This document shows positions 18,913 to 27,843 of a DNA stretch of 64,000 nt, one piece after another. This DNA comes from Cryobacterium cheniae (GTDB lineage: Bacteria; Actinomycetota; Actinomycetes; Actinomycetales; Microbacteriaceae), in NCBI RefSeq assembly GCF_004403395.1, contig NZ_SOGN01000024.1, positions 37,620 through 101,619 on the forward strand. The letters are read 5' to 3'. Each line of letters starts with the position of its first letter. Position 1 is the stretch's first letter. Position numbers and translations under genes: made by a program. The notes under the pieces are model-generated. The model searched no databases, was not told the origin of the DNA, and saw nothing but the letters and a program-made list of their open reading frames with translations.

Positions 18913-19542
18913 TCAGTCCAGGGAATCGCTGCGCCAGAGCCGGGCGCAGGAGCTGAACTCCTGGGCGGTGGTGGAGAACCGGAGGGCGCGGGTGGTCAGC
19001 TCACTGGACCGGAGCGGTTCCGTCATCTCCAGGTCGTCCGCGACGCTGGTGCACCCGACGGAGGTGACCCGGCAGAACGCCGCCGCACGGTCGAGCGCCA
19101 CGGCGAAGTCGCCGGTGAAGATTCCGCGCAGGATCTGGTCGGCCAGAACGATGATCTCGGCCGTGCCCGTGGGCACGGCGGCACCGGCGATGACCGGGTC
19201 GATCGCCACGGTGACCTCGGTTCCGCGCTGGTACAGGAACGCCGTACCCTCGGGATCCTGGCGGATGAGCAACCGCACCAGGTAGATCCGCCAGAGCGCC
19301 CCGGGCAGGCTCCGCGGGGTCGCCCGCGACCACAGTTCGGCCACCGCGTCGACGCCGTTCTCGTCGGTGTAGGCCACGAGCCGCTCGACGATGTCGGGGT
19401 CGGGGTCGCTGCGCACGCGAGCCAGGAGCGCGTGCGCGGTCTCGTGCGCCACCCGGCTGATCGACGCCGGGTCCTCGCCGCCCTGGAAGGACTCGAATTT
19501 GCTGCCCGAGAACTGGGTCGGCTTGTGGAAATTCTCGGCCAT
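18913..19542 (-). CDS. Conserved actinobacterial protein of unknown function
   Basis: 209 residues from the ATG at 19542, preceded by AGGAGG with 5 bp spacing. The opening MAENFHKPTQFSGSKFESF and the segment ELWSRATPRSLPGALWRIYL recur in homologues I recall from Microbacteriaceae and Micrococcales, where it is labelled hypothetical. No signal peptide or membrane segment. The first half is helical and acidic (SRVAHETAHALLARVRSDPD); the second half contains three cysteines. It sits between sigK and tRNA-Lys. Confidence 0.8.
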   Translation of the reverse strand: MAENFHKPTQFSGSKFESFQGGEDPASISRVAHETAHALLARVRSDPDPDIVERLVAYTDENGVDAVAELWSRATPRSLPGALWRIYLVRLLIRQDPEGTAFLYQRGTEVTVAIDPVIAGAAVPTGTAEIIVLADQILRGIFTGDFAVALDRAAAFCRVTSVGCTSVADDLEMTEPLRSSELTTRALRFSTTAQEFSSCARLWRSDSLD

Positions 19543-19660
19543 CGCGTCCTCCTGGTTTCGTCGCTCGTGTTCGCTGTGGGCACATCCGTCTTCTGCAGAA
19601 GACCCTCTCCCACGGTACCTAGAAAAACGGATCCGGAATCCCCTGTACATTATTAACCGC

Positions 19661-19733
19661 GGGCCTCTAGCTCAGTTGGTAGAGCAAAGGACTTTTAATC
19701 CTTGGGTCGTCGGTTCGAGCCCGACGGGGCCCA
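19661..19733 (+). tRNA. tRNA-Lys (anticodon UUU)
   Basis: 73 nt. The acceptor arms GGGCCTC and GGGGCCC pair with one wobble, discriminator A at 19733; the D-arm GCTC..GAGC, the anticodon arm AAGGA CTTTTAA TCCTT and the T-arm TCGGG-type stem with GTTCGAG loop are all present. The anticodon is TTT. CCA is not encoded. A 14-bp GC hairpin follows at 19758. Confidence 0.97.
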
Positions 19734-19757
19734 CTCTCAGAAGAAGTGTCGGCGCAT

Positions 19758-19793
19758 GCCCGGGGCCGTGATGCACGCGTCACGCCCCCGGGC
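19758..19793 (+). terminator. GC-rich hairpin after tRNA-Lys
   Basis: Arms 19758-19771 and 19780-19793 pair over 14 positions with one mismatch around an 8-nt loop. No T-run follows, as is common for terminators in GC-rich actinobacteria. It is 25 bp downstream of the tRNA. Confidence 0.6.
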
Positions 19794-19922
19794 CGCCCGA
19801 CCGCTGTTCCAGACTCCCGGCGCACACCCAGCGTTGATTCGGGCGCCGTTCGGGTAGCTGCTCCATACTTCACTGACGTGTTGCCGTCATGCCCGATGCC
19901 GGCGACAGCAGAAGGAGGCCCC

Positions 19923-20354
19923 GTGGGCAGAGTGAATGAAGAAGTCGAAATCGAGGCCGGGATCGTCACCCGATACCGGCGTCACCCGAACGGGCACGGG
20001 CTGGTCTCCCCCGGCGCGCGCGTCCACCCCGCGGCGTTCGTGTCCCGAACCGCCTACGTGGAGAGTGGCGCACGGGTCGGGGCGGAAGCCTGGATCGGCC
20101 CCGGCAGCTGGATCGACCAGGACGCAATCGTCGGGTCGCACGTGTTCATCGGCCAGAGCGTGCACGTGGGCGCGGACTCGGTCGTCGGCAGCGCTGCCCG
20201 GCTCGGCAGCTATGTGCGGATCGGTCGGCAGGCCCGGATCGACTCCGGAGCGGTCGTCGAACGCGACCGGCGCGTTCCGGAAAACGCTGTGATCGGCGCG
20301 GCTCCGCGCCTGTCGCCGGGAGCGGCACCCGCCGGGCTCGGCCACGGCGCCTGA
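19923..20354 (+). CDS. Left-handed beta-helix (hexapeptide-repeat) protein
   Basis: 143 residues from the GTG at 19923, chosen for its AAGGAGG site. From residue 28 onwards runs of [VIL]-G-x-x hexapeptides ([44 protein letters not shown]) predict a triangular beta-helix as in acyl/acetyltransferases of the LpxA/DapD type. No catalytic His or substrate motif identifies a reaction. The protein is short and may be only the scaffold domain. Confidence 0.75.
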   Translation: MGRVNEEVEIEAGIVTRYRRHPNGHGLVSPGARVHPAAFVSRTAYVESGARVGAEAWIGPGSWIDQDAIVGSHVFIGQSVHVGADSVVGSAARLGSYVRIGRQARIDSGAVVERDRRVPENAVIGAAPRLSPGAAPAGLGHGA

Positions 20355-20365
20355 ACGCGCGGACG

Positions 20366-20796
20366 CTACTCGGCGGTGACGGGGATCGCGCGTTCTCGCT
20401 GCACCATCAGCGCCAGCTCGCGCAGCAGCACGACGTCGACGATTTCTTGCCGACCGGGGCTTCGAATCAAACACGCAGAGCGCGCCGATGAACTCGCCGG
20501 ACGGTGACTCGATCGGGAATCCGGCGTAGAACCTGGCGCTGCGCCTCCCTCGTCCTCGCCTGGTGGTCGGTGGGAACCGGTTCGGTGTCCTGGGTCGCAA
20601 TCCGGTTCGCGTCCAGGAGCGGAGCCATCCGGGACGCCAGGCCGTCGGCCCAGTGCGCATACGATTCGGTGGATCGGAACCGTCCCTCCGGCGGTGGTGG
20701 CGGCGCACTGGAGGGCACGAAGATGACCCCGTCGCGGCTCTCAGCGGTGACCCGCTCCATGACCCGGTTCAGTTGCCGGGCGTGGTTGTCCGCCAC
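20366..20796 (-). pseudogene. GAF-domain gene disrupted by two frameshifts
   Basis: On the minus strand a reading frame opens at a GTG (20796) and gives [17 protein letters not shown] and later [20 protein letters not shown]. Near 20540 the coding signal moves to a second frame, which contains the GAF-domain core [19 protein letters not shown] followed by CVFDSKP. Near 20455 it moves again to a third frame ending [17 protein letters not shown] and a stop at 20366, the usual helical end of a GAF domain. No single frame spans the domain, so the gene looks inactivated (or the assembly has two indels). A GAF sensor or anti-sigma-type regulator is the likely ancestor. Confidence 0.6.
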
Positions 20797-20858
20797 AGTT
20801 CCGAGGGCGGAAGGTATCCCCCATTCGGGGCGCGGCCCGGTGTCGCGGCCCCGACTCG

Positions 20859-22259
20859 CTACGCCAGGCCCACAACGGCCTGGGCGAGCGCGAAAATGAC
20901 CAGTCCGGCCAGAGCGCCCACCACGGTTCCATTGATGCGGATGAATTGGAGGTCTTTGCCGATCTGCAGCTCGATTTTCTCGGCAGTCTCGGCCGCATCC
21001 CACCGCCCGACGGTTTCGGTGATCACCCCGGCGATCTCATGCCGGTACCGGCGCACGACGTAGCTCGCGCTGTCGGCCAACCACCGGTCGATGCGGGCGC
21101 CGAGGGCGGGGTCGGTGCGCAGGCGCCCGCCGACCTCCATGACGGACGAGCGGATGCCCGTGCGCAGGCCGCTCGCCGGATCGCTCAGCGCCGCCGCCAG
21201 GGACACCTTGACCGCCTCCCACGTCTCGCTCGCGAATTCGCGCAGCCGGGCGCTATCGAGCAGTTCCAGCTTGAGCGCCTCGACCCGCTCGATCATCGCC
21301 GGCTCGTGCTGCAGGTCTTCGGTCACCTCGACCAGGTAGCGGTCGATCGCCAGGCGGAGCGGATGTGCGACATCGGCCCTCACATCGGCCACAAAGGCGA
21401 GCACCTCCCGGTGCGCCTTGTCGTCGACCAGCTTGTCGACGAAGCCGGGCAGCCAGCCCGGCAGCCGCTGGGACACGGCCCGCCCGAAGGCCTCCGGATG
21501 CACCAGCAGCCAGCCCTCGGCCCGTTCGAGCAGCAGGTCGACGGCAGCGTGCTGCTGCCCGGACTCGACCAGCCGCGCCCCGACGCGCCCGATCGGCGGG
21601 CCCCACTCCGGCTTCAACAGGTTCTCCCGCGCCACGGTCTCGATCAGGTCCTTGATCGCGTCGTCGCTGAGCAGATTGAGCAGCCCGGCGCCCGCCACCG
21701 CGACCTCGTCGGTGAGCCGGCGCGCGTTCTCCTCCTCGGAGAGCCAGACGCCGAGCCGCCGGGACGCCCCCAGCGACTCGAGTTTGCCGCGGATGACCGT
21801 TTCGGAGAGGAAGTTCGTTTCGACGAACTCGCCCAGGCTCGCACCGATCTCGTCCTTGCGGCTGGCGATGATGTTCGTGTGCGGGATGCGCAGGCCGAGC
21901 GGGTAGCGGAACAGGGCCGTCACGGCGAACCAGTCGGCGATGGCGCCGACCATGCCGCCCTCGGCCGCGGCGCGCACATATTGCAGCCACGGGTAGGTCT
22001 CCTGCAGGGCGAACGAGGCCGCGAACACCACCGCCATCAGGAGCAGCAATCCGATCGCGAGGCGTTTCATGCGAATCAGGGCCGTCAGGCGCACGGCGTC
22101 CTGCGGGCTCAGCGGCGCCCGGGCGCCGGTTGCGGCCCGTGCTCGGGCCCGTGCTCGGGCCCGAGCTCCGCGGGAAACGGTTTCGGTCAGGTTCTGCCTC
22201 AGCTTCTCGGCCATCCTCCCAGACTGCCCGATCGGGGCCGGGGAGGGAAACTGCGGCAA
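20859..22259 (-). CDS. DUF445 family membrane protein (YjiN-like)
   Basis: 466 residues if translation starts at the TTG (22259) with GGAG 6 bp upstream; the ATG at 22214 is an alternative but abuts its GGGAGG. A membrane helix at about 68-88 precedes WLQYVRAAAEGGMVGAIADWFAVTALFR in two blocks, the DUF445 hallmark, then PLGLRIPHTNIIASRKDEIG. A second hydrophobic helix ends the protein (VVGALAGLVIFALAQAVVGL), with a long soluble helical middle. Cellular role unknown. The N-terminus has an Ala-Arg dipeptide run encoded by an imperfect 12-bp DNA repeat. Confidence 0.85.
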   Translation of the reverse strand: MPQFPSPAPIGQSGRMAEKLRQNLTETVSRGARARARARARAATGARAPLSPQDAVRLTALIRMKRLAIGLLLLMAVVFAASFALQETYPWLQYVRAAAEGGMVGAIADWFAVTALFRYPLGLRIPHTNIIASRKDEIGASLGEFVETNFLSETVIRGKLESLGASRRLGVWLSEEENARRLTDEVAVAGAGLLNLLSDDAIKDLIETVARENLLKPEWGPPIGRVGARLVESGQQHAAVDLLLERAEGWLLVHPEAFGRAVSQRLPGWLPGFVDKLVDDKAHREVLAFVADVRADVAHPLRLAIDRYLVEVTEDLQHEPAMIERVEALKLELLDSARLREFASETWEAVKVSLAAALSDPASGLRTGIRSSVMEVGGRLRTDPALGARIDRWLADSASYVVRRYRHEIAGVITETVGRWDAAETAEKIELQIGKDLQFIRINGTVVGALAGLVIFALAQAVVGLA

Positions 22260-22271
22260 GTGTCGCTCCGG

Positions 22272-22309
22272 CGGACAACTGTTGCCGGCGGCGCGGCAAC
22301 AGTTGTCCG
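22272..22309. repeat. Perfect 16-bp palindrome between amine oxidase and DUF445 genes
   Basis: Arms 22272-22287 and 22294-22309 (beginning CGGACAACTGTTGCC) are exact reverse complements around a 6-nt loop. On the minus strand it lies downstream of the tynA-like stop by 40 bp in the wrong order to be its direct neighbour's leader only, and just upstream of the DUF445 ribosome site; either a terminator for the oxidase transcript or an operator for DUF445. Confidence 0.75.
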
Positions 22310-22348
22310 TCTGGGGAACAGGTGCACGGTTGGGGGCCGTCCGTGCTC

Positions 22349-24265
22349 TCAGCAGTCGCAGTGGCCCTCCGGGGCGGGCGTCGACGCGGGCACATCGAGC
22401 ACGGGGCTGCGGTCGAAGAACCCATCGGGCTTCAGCTTGAAGCCGGCGGTGTCGACGGGCATGATCGGCCAGTCCTCGATGCGCGGATAGTGGGTGAGGC
22501 CGAACGTGTGCCAGAGCACGATGTCCTGGCCGTCGATGTCACGGTCGGCTTCGATGTAGGCCGGCAGGCCGGCGCCACCCGCGTGCTGGTTGACGAAGTC
22601 GCCGGTCGGGTAGCGCTCGTCCTCCGCGTACCGGGTCACCCACAGGTCTTTGGTTGCGAAGGTCGCCCGTCGGGCCACGGACGAGTTCTCGTCGGCCAGC
22701 AGAGTCGGCTGCCCTTCCGGGTAGAGCTTGTAGCCGACCGGTTCACCGAGTCGGTTGAGCACGTTCGGGTTGGACACGAGCCAGGTGCGCCCGCTCCGCA
22801 TGTCGGCCTCGCGAACCCCCTCGGACTCACGGGACAGGAGCGTGCGCCGGCGGGTGAACGCGTTCCCGCGCTCGTTGCCGGGCCCCATCGGGACGCGCAC
22901 GGCCTCCTCCTCCTCGACCCGGTTGGTGTTGCCGTCGAGGGCCATGTCCAGTCGGGCGCTGAACAGGTGCTGGTGGAACGGTGCGCCCAGGCCCGGGGCC
23001 AGCTCCGAAGCATACGGGTAACCCTTGCCGGGATAGGCGCTGGTGAATACGACGCCGGTGGCCTTGGCCTCGAACTCGATCGTGCCGTCGAGGTAGAGGT
23101 ACCAGTAGAAGCCGTAGTCGTAGTTGCCCACGGTGGTGAAGAAGGAGATCACGAGCCGGCGGTTGCGGCGGGTGTACTCGATGCCCGACCAGAGGTCACT
23201 GTGCTTGGCGAGGATGCTCCAGTCCTCCTCGTGCATGCAGATGCCGTTTTTGATCGTGCGCGGGTTGCCGAAGCCGTCCGTGATGGCCGGGCTGAGGTAG
23301 GTGATCTCGCCGAGGCAGTCGCAACCGAGTTCGAGCGAGTTCGCATACTGGCCGACCAGGTACTCGCCCGTGTCGAAGTAGTTCTGCCAGGACCGGACGG
23401 GCGCGGGGTCGCCGTAGGGCACGACCATCTCCGCGATCGACGCCCGGTTGATGATGGAACGTCGGGTGCCCTTGTCGTCGAAGCCGATGTTGTGCAGCAC
23501 GACCCCCTCGCGCACGTCGAAGCCCACGTCCAGGCTCCATTTCTCCCACTCGACGTGGTTGCCGCCGGACACGGTGAAGCTCGGTCCCTCCGGCTGGGTG
23601 ATCTCGATCGGCTTGAGGGTCTCGCGCAGCGGCCCGGTCAGCGTGGGATCGGTGTAATTACCGTGCTCGGCGGGGATCGGCACGACGCCGAAGTCGATCA
23701 CCTGGTCGACGGTCTTGCTGACGATGTCGACATAGGCGACCAGACCGTCGATGGGGTGCGCCCACGCGCTGTCCTCCGGAAAATTTTGCACGAAGGCGAG
23801 GCCGCGCAGGATGCGACGCCCCTTCTCCTCCGGGTATTCGAAGACGCCCGCGGACAGCGGCGCCACCCGCACGTCGGCCACGTCGAGGCCGCGATCGGTC
23901 AGGGCCTTCAACCAGCGCTCATCGTGCGTGAGGAGCTCTTCCACCGCGGCGAATTCCTCCTCGAGCACGGGCAGCTCACCCGTCTCCGCGGTGTCGAGCA
24001 CGACCACGGACTCGACCGTCTTTCGAGTCGCGGACACGGTGACGTCCCGGGGTGCGGTGCAACCTGACACGTCGTGCAGGAAGACCCGGAACCGCCGGTC
24101 GGGCTCCCCCGTGACGCCGCGGGGCGGGTCGAGCAAACCGAGATAGGCCACCCGGGTGCTCTCCCCGAGCAAACCGGCATCGGCCAGAAGACTGCGCACC
24201 GAGAGAATCTCCTCCGCCGACGCGAGGGCGTAAGCGGCGGTGGCTGCGAGCGAAACGGAGGTCAT
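22349..24265 (-). CDS. tynA: Copper-containing primary amine oxidase
   Basis: 638 residues. It oxidises a primary amine (tyramine, phenylethylamine or histamine) to aldehyde, ammonia and peroxide. The topaquinone-forming tyrosine is in TVGNYDYG at residue 382. A copper-ligand pair is in [12 protein letters not shown] and a third His in the C-terminal [11 protein letters not shown] region. Total length and the tyrosine position equal those I recall for Arthrobacter globiformis phenylethylamine oxidase. AAGGGA precedes the ATG. Divergent from the TetR gene; the adjacent AraC-type regulator and permease suggest an inducible amine-catabolic island, but no aldehyde dehydrogenase is next to it. Confidence 0.94.
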   Translation of the reverse strand: MTSVSLAATAAYALASAEEILSVRSLLADAGLLGESTRVAYLGLLDPPRGVTGEPDRRFRVFLHDVSGCTAPRDVTVSATRKTVESVVVLDTAETGELPVLEEEFAAVEELLTHDERWLKALTDRGLDVADVRVAPLSAGVFEYPEEKGRRILRGLAFVQNFPEDSAWAHPIDGLVAYVDIVSKTVDQVIDFGVVPIPAEHGNYTDPTLTGPLRETLKPIEITQPEGPSFTVSGGNHVEWEKWSLDVGFDVREGVVLHNIGFDDKGTRRSIINRASIAEMVVPYGDPAPVRSWQNYFDTGEYLVGQYANSLELGCDCLGEITYLSPAITDGFGNPRTIKNGICMHEEDWSILAKHSDLWSGIEYTRRNRRLVISFFTTVGNYDYGFYWYLYLDGTIEFEAKATGVVFTSAYPGKGYPYASELAPGLGAPFHQHLFSARLDMALDGNTNRVEEEEAVRVPMGPGNERGNAFTRRRTLLSRESEGVREADMRSGRTWLVSNPNVLNRLGEPVGYKLYPEGQPTLLADENSSVARRATFATKDLWVTRYAEDERYPTGDFVNQHAGGAGLPAYIEADRDIDGQDIVLWHTFGLTHYPRIEDWPIMPVDTAGFKLKPDGFFDRSPVLDVPASTPAPEGHCDC

Positions 24266-24320
24266 GGTTTCCCTTTCCGAGGGCTACAGGCGGCCGGACA
24301 AGAAGCATCCATCCGAACTC

Positions 24321-24346
24321 TTTTTTCTATAGTTGTAGAACCATAG
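24321..24346. promoter_or_regulatory. Putative operator 1 of the amine island
   Basis: A 26-bp AT-rich block starting with six T's and ending CCATAG, with the inner inverted repeat TTCTA/TAGAA (24325-24340). It sits in the divergent gap between tynA and the TetR gene. A related block (19 of 26 identical by eye) occurs at 25045 before the AraC-type gene, so both are probably bound by one regulator, most simply the TetR protein. Confidence 0.5.
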
Positions 24347-24405
24347 GCGGTCACTAAGCTCGCTGGCAAGGCTTTTATTTCGCCGGATTTCACCGGGAGG
24401 GCAGC

Positions 24406-25002
24406 ATGCCGAAGGTTGTCGATCACGACCAGCGCCGAGTCGAACTCGTCGAGGCGACCTGGCGGATCATCGCCCGCCACGGCATTGAGGGTGCCACCAT
24501 GCGTGACATCGCCGCCGAGGCTGGCTTCGCCAACGGCGCCCTGAAACCATATTTCTCCACCAAGGACGACCTACTGACCTTTGCGTTCAGCCACGTCTTC
24601 GGCCAGACCAGCCGGCGCATGATCGACGCCACGGTGGGCCGGTCAGGGCTGAGTGCGCTCCGGGCCTATTGCCTCGAGATCCTCCCGCTCGACGACAACC
24701 GGATCAGCGAGGCACGCATCGTCATCCCGTTCTGGCAGAAGGCCCTGACGGATGCCGCCAAGGCCGAGCTGCACGCCTCGGCCATGCTGCACTGGCGCGA
24801 CATCATCGTCGAGCAGCTGCGGGAGGGCCGGGCCGCCGGCGAACTCCGCACCGGCGCGCCGGACGAGGACATCGCGGGGCTGCTGATGAACCTGGTCCTG
24901 GGCGCCCAGATCACGGCCGTGCTCTCCCCGGCCGAGAACTCCCCGGACCAGCTCGTCGCCCAACTGGATGCGGCACTTCGGTTGATCAGCACGGGAGAGT
25001 GA
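24406..25002 (+). CDS. TetR family transcriptional regulator
   Basis: 198 residues. The DNA-binding domain (about 8-55) reads VELVEATWRIIARHGIEGATMRDIAAEAGF then YFSTKDDLLTFAF; the rest is the helical ligand/dimer domain (TetR_C_6-like). GGGAGG precedes the ATG by 6 bp. It is divergent from tynA and upstream of the AraC-type gene, and probably senses an amine, aldehyde or polyamine-like ligand and represses at the 24321/25045 sites. Confidence 0.9.
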   Translation: MPKVVDHDQRRVELVEATWRIIARHGIEGATMRDIAAEAGFANGALKPYFSTKDDLLTFAFSHVFGQTSRRMIDATVGRSGLSALRAYCLEILPLDDNRISEARIVIPFWQKALTDAAKAELHASAMLHWRDIIVEQLREGRAAGELRTGAPDEDIAGLLMNLVLGAQITAVLSPAENSPDQLVAQLDAALRLISTGE

Positions 25003-25044
25003 CCCGCCGGCATCCGCCCGGCCCCGAATCTCCGGCCCTGAATC

Positions 25045-25070
25045 TTTTTTCGACAACTGTGGAAAAATAG
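25045..25070. promoter_or_regulatory. Putative operator 2 of the amine island
   Basis: A 26-bp block with the same six T's plus C, central TGT and terminal ATAG as the site at 24321. It lies 74 bp before the AraC-type regulator's GTG, in the gap after the TetR gene. Confidence 0.5.
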
Positions 25071-25143
25071 TGACAGGAACTCCGATCTTCGGCTAAGTTG
25101 CAGGAAATATGTGTGTCCGATCACGTCGGCAAAGGAGCCACCC

Positions 25144-26112
25144 GTGACCATGGCGACCGTCCACGCCCCCTCCGCTGTTTCCCTCAACCCCGTGACGCGC
25201 GCCCAGGCGGACACCTTCGCCGAGTGGCGCACCCTGGTCTCGGACTCTTTCGTGCCGCTCGAGGTCCGCTCCGACGCGTCCGAATTCCGGGGCGTCCTGC
25301 GCTCGCGGGTGCTCGACGAGCTCTCCATCGTCGAGGTCACGGCCAACGGCCACCAGGTGCTGCGCACCCCCGCGCTGATCGCGCGCTCCGAGCGACGCTA
25401 CTTCAAGCTGAATCTGCAGCTCTCCGGGCACGGCATCCTGATCCAGGACAACCGCGAAGCGACCCTGCGGCCCGGCGACCTCGCCGTCTACGACACTCAC
25501 CGGCCGTACACCCTGGCCTTCGAGCGGGACTTCCGGACCCTGGTGCTGATGTTCCCGCACGAAGCACTCGACCTGCCGGCGGACTCCGTCGGCCAGCTCA
25601 CCGCTCGCCGGATGGCGGGGGACGAGGGGCTGGGCCGCCTGATCAGCCCATTCATGGCCCAACTGGCCGAGAATCTCGACGCGCTGTCGGGCACCACCGG
25701 CCACCGTCTGGCCTACAACGCCGTCGACCTGATCGCCACGATGTTCGAGAGTGAACTGAGCATCCGGCGCAATCCGACCCCCGGCACGCACGCGGAGCTG
25801 CTCACCAGCATCCGTCACTACATTGAAGCCGAACTCGGTGACCCCGAACTCTCCCCCGCCGGCATCGCCGCCGCGCACTTCATCTCGACCCGCCAGCTGC
25901 ACAAGGTATTCCACGAGGCCGACACGACGGTCTCCAGCTGGATCCGCATGCGCCGGCTCGAACGCTGCCGGCGTGACCTGCGCGACCCCATCCTCGGAGA
26001 CCGCTCCGTGGGCACCGTCGCCGCACGCTGGGGATTCCTGGATGCCGCGCACTTCAGCCGCATTTTCCGCACCGCATTCGGCGAGCCGCCCAGCACCTAC
26101 CGGCGGGGCTGA
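25144..26112 (+). CDS. AraC family regulator, FeaR-like
   Basis: 322 residues from the GTG at 25144 (GGAG 6 bp upstream; ATG 25150 is 12 bp away). Residues about 25-200 form an AraC_binding_2-type sensor (DAFAEW-like start TFAEWRTLVSDSF; VYDTHRPYTLAFERDFRTLVLMFP). Residues about 215-320 carry two helix-turn-helices with STRQLHKVFHE and the second-helix block AARWGFLDAAHFSRIFRTAFG. FeaR of E. coli has this architecture and activates tynA and feaB; the position here beside an amine oxidase suggests the same role. Confidence 0.88.
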   Translation: MTMATVHAPSAVSLNPVTRAQADTFAEWRTLVSDSFVPLEVRSDASEFRGVLRSRVLDELSIVEVTANGHQVLRTPALIARSERRYFKLNLQLSGHGILIQDNREATLRPGDLAVYDTHRPYTLAFERDFRTLVLMFPHEALDLPADSVGQLTARRMAGDEGLGRLISPFMAQLAENLDALSGTTGHRLAYNAVDLIATMFESELSIRRNPTPGTHAELLTSIRHYIEAELGDPELSPAGIAAAHFISTRQLHKVFHEADTTVSSWIRMRRLERCRRDLRDPILGDRSVGTVAARWGFLDAAHFSRIFRTAFGEPPSTYRRG

Positions 26113-26146
26113 ACGTCGTCGGTAGCCATGAGCCGTCCCGCTCCGG

Positions 26147-26176
26147 CAAGTTCCGTTCGTTGAAAGACAAGTTCCG
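26147..26176 (+). promoter_or_regulatory. Direct repeats 21 bp apart upstream of the permease
   Basis: CAAGTTCCG occurs at 26147-26155 and again at 26168-26176, exactly two helical turns apart and about 72 bp before the permease ATG. This spacing is that of AraC-family half-sites, so the FeaR-like protein encoded just upstream is the likely ligand. Confidence 0.45.
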
Positions 26177-26247
26177 GACCAGGCATTCGGCGAGAGTCAA
26201 CTCACCGGCTCCCCCGCCCGATCGTCAACTCAACGAGGAGTAAAACC

Positions 26248-27750
26248 ATGACGAGTACTCGCAGTACCCCCGAGACCGACTCAGCCACCCTGCGCAAGGG
26301 CCGCCTGGGCGTCATCGGCATCGTCTTCTTCGTGGTCGCGGCCGCGGCCCCCCTGGTCGGAATGACCGGCGCCGTTCCGGTCGCGATCGTTCTCGGCAAC
26401 GGCGCCGCCGCGCCGGGCGCCTACCTGGTGGTGGGCATCACCCTGCTTCTGTTCAGCGTCGGCTACGCCGCGATGAGCCAGCGCGTCACCAACGCCGGAG
26501 CGTTCTTCGCCTACATCGGCCGGGGGCTCGGCCGCCACCTGGGCAGCGCGTCGGCCTTCGTCTCTATCCTCGCCTACCTGGCCATCCAGCTGGCCATCTA
26601 CGGCTTCTTCGGCGGGCTGCTCGGCGCCCAGGTGGGCCTGCTGCCCTGGTGGGCCTGGTCGCTGTTGGCGTGGGCGGCCGTCACCCTGCTCTCGCTGCTG
26701 AGCGTCGACGTCGGTGCGAAGGTGCTCGGCGTGCTGATGCTGCTCGAGCTCCTGGCCCTGGTCCTCACCTCCGTCGCCATCCTCGCCGACGGCGGGCCCG
26801 AGGGCCTGAACTTCTGGGCCTCGTTCAACCCGGCCGCGATCCTGGCCGGCGGGCTGGCCGGCTCGGCCGGAATCGCGTTCGCCTTCGCGTTCGCGTCGTT
26901 CATCGGCTTCGAGGCCACCGCGATCTACGGCGAGGAGTCCAAGGACCCGAAGACGGTGGTCCCCCGAGCCACTTACCTGGCGGTCGGCGTGATCACGGTT
27001 CTGTTCGCCCTGACGGCGTTCGCCATGGTCACGGGGATGGGTGCGTCCCAGGTGGTCGAGAGGACCGTGGAGCTGTCCACGCTCGACGGGGTGCCCCTGG
27101 CCGACCCGGCCGCGGTGCTGTTCTCCCTCGCGACCGAGTACGTGGCGCCGTGGATGGCCACGGTGATGGGCATCCTGGTGCTGTCGAGTCTGTTCGCCGG
27201 ACTGCTGGCCTTCCAGAACGCGGCCAGCCGGTACCTGTTCGCGCTCGGCCGCGGCGGTGCCCTGCCCACGCCGCTCAGTCACGTCAACGGTCGCGGCGCC
27301 CCGAGCACCGCCTCGCTCACCACGTCGGTCGTCACGGGTCTCGTCATCGCGACCTTCGCCGTCTTCCAGCTCGACCCGGTGCTCAACATGTTCTACTGGT
27401 TCAGCGGTCTCGCCGTGGTGGCGATCGTGTTGATCGAGATCCTCGTCTGCATCGCGGTCATCGCCTTCTTCCGCCGCAACGCGGGAAGTGAGAACGCATT
27501 CCAAACCCTCATCGCCCCGGTGCTGGCGACCATCGGGCTGGTTCTCGGTGAATACCTGCTGATGAGCCGCTTCGGGCTTCTGGCCGGCACGGTCGCCGAG
27601 GGCGTGGACCCGACGGTGTCGTCGTGGGGGCTGAGCCCGATCGGCTGGGTCCTGGTGTCCCTGCCCTTCGTGCTGCTGCTCGTCGGCTACCTGCACTCGC
27701 TCTGGTCTCACACCGAGAACGAGGCCCTGGTCAAGGACGTGCTCTCGTAG
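26248..27750 (+). CDS. APC-family amino acid/amine permease
   Basis: 500 residues with about 12 hydrophobic segments. The APC opening is GVIGIVFFVVAAAAPLVGMTGAVPVAI, with FIGFEATAIYGEESKDPKTVVPRATY in helix 6-loop as in amino-acid/polyamine transporters. It imports a cationic or aromatic amine or amino acid by proton or sodium coupling. Strong ribosome site (GAGGAG). It directly follows the FeaR-like gene and is the probable uptake partner of the amine oxidase. Ends at a 16-bp hairpin (27765). Confidence 0.9.
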   Translation: MTSTRSTPETDSATLRKGRLGVIGIVFFVVAAAAPLVGMTGAVPVAIVLGNGAAAPGAYLVVGITLLLFSVGYAAMSQRVTNAGAFFAYIGRGLGRHLGSASAFVSILAYLAIQLAIYGFFGGLLGAQVGLLPWWAWSLLAWAAVTLLSLLSVDVGAKVLGVLMLLELLALVLTSVAILADGGPEGLNFWASFNPAAILAGGLAGSAGIAFAFAFASFIGFEATAIYGEESKDPKTVVPRATYLAVGVITVLFALTAFAMVTGMGASQVVERTVELSTLDGVPLADPAAVLFSLATEYVAPWMATVMGILVLSSLFAGLLAFQNAASRYLFALGRGGALPTPLSHVNGRGAPSTASLTTSVVTGLVIATFAVFQLDPVLNMFYWFSGLAVVAIVLIEILVCIAVIAFFRRNAGSENAFQTLIAPVLATIGLVLGEYLLMSRFGLLAGTVAEGVDPTVSSWGLSPIGWVLVSLPFVLLLVGYLHSLWSHTENEALVKDVLS

Positions 27751-27764
27751 CTGACCGACCACGA

Positions 27765-27800
27765 CAGCGGGGTGTCCGCCGCGAGGCGGGCACCCCGCTG
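27765..27800. terminator. Hairpin between permease and galM-like gene
   Basis: Arms 27765-27780 and 27785-27800 pair over 16 positions with one G-U type mismatch, loop GCGA. It lies between convergent genes and can act on both. Confidence 0.8.
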
Positions 27801-27843
27801 CGATCGCACGGCGTGCGGAGCGGACGCTGCGGTGATGCCCGGG

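Noticed and set aside
19661-19733. tRNA-Lys region as an integration (attachment) site
   Set aside because: No integrase gene and no direct repeat of the tRNA 3' end was seen nearby.
22130-24067. 645-codon open frame opposite the amine oxidase
   Set aside because: Shadow frame; the minus-strand protein has conserved oxidase motifs.
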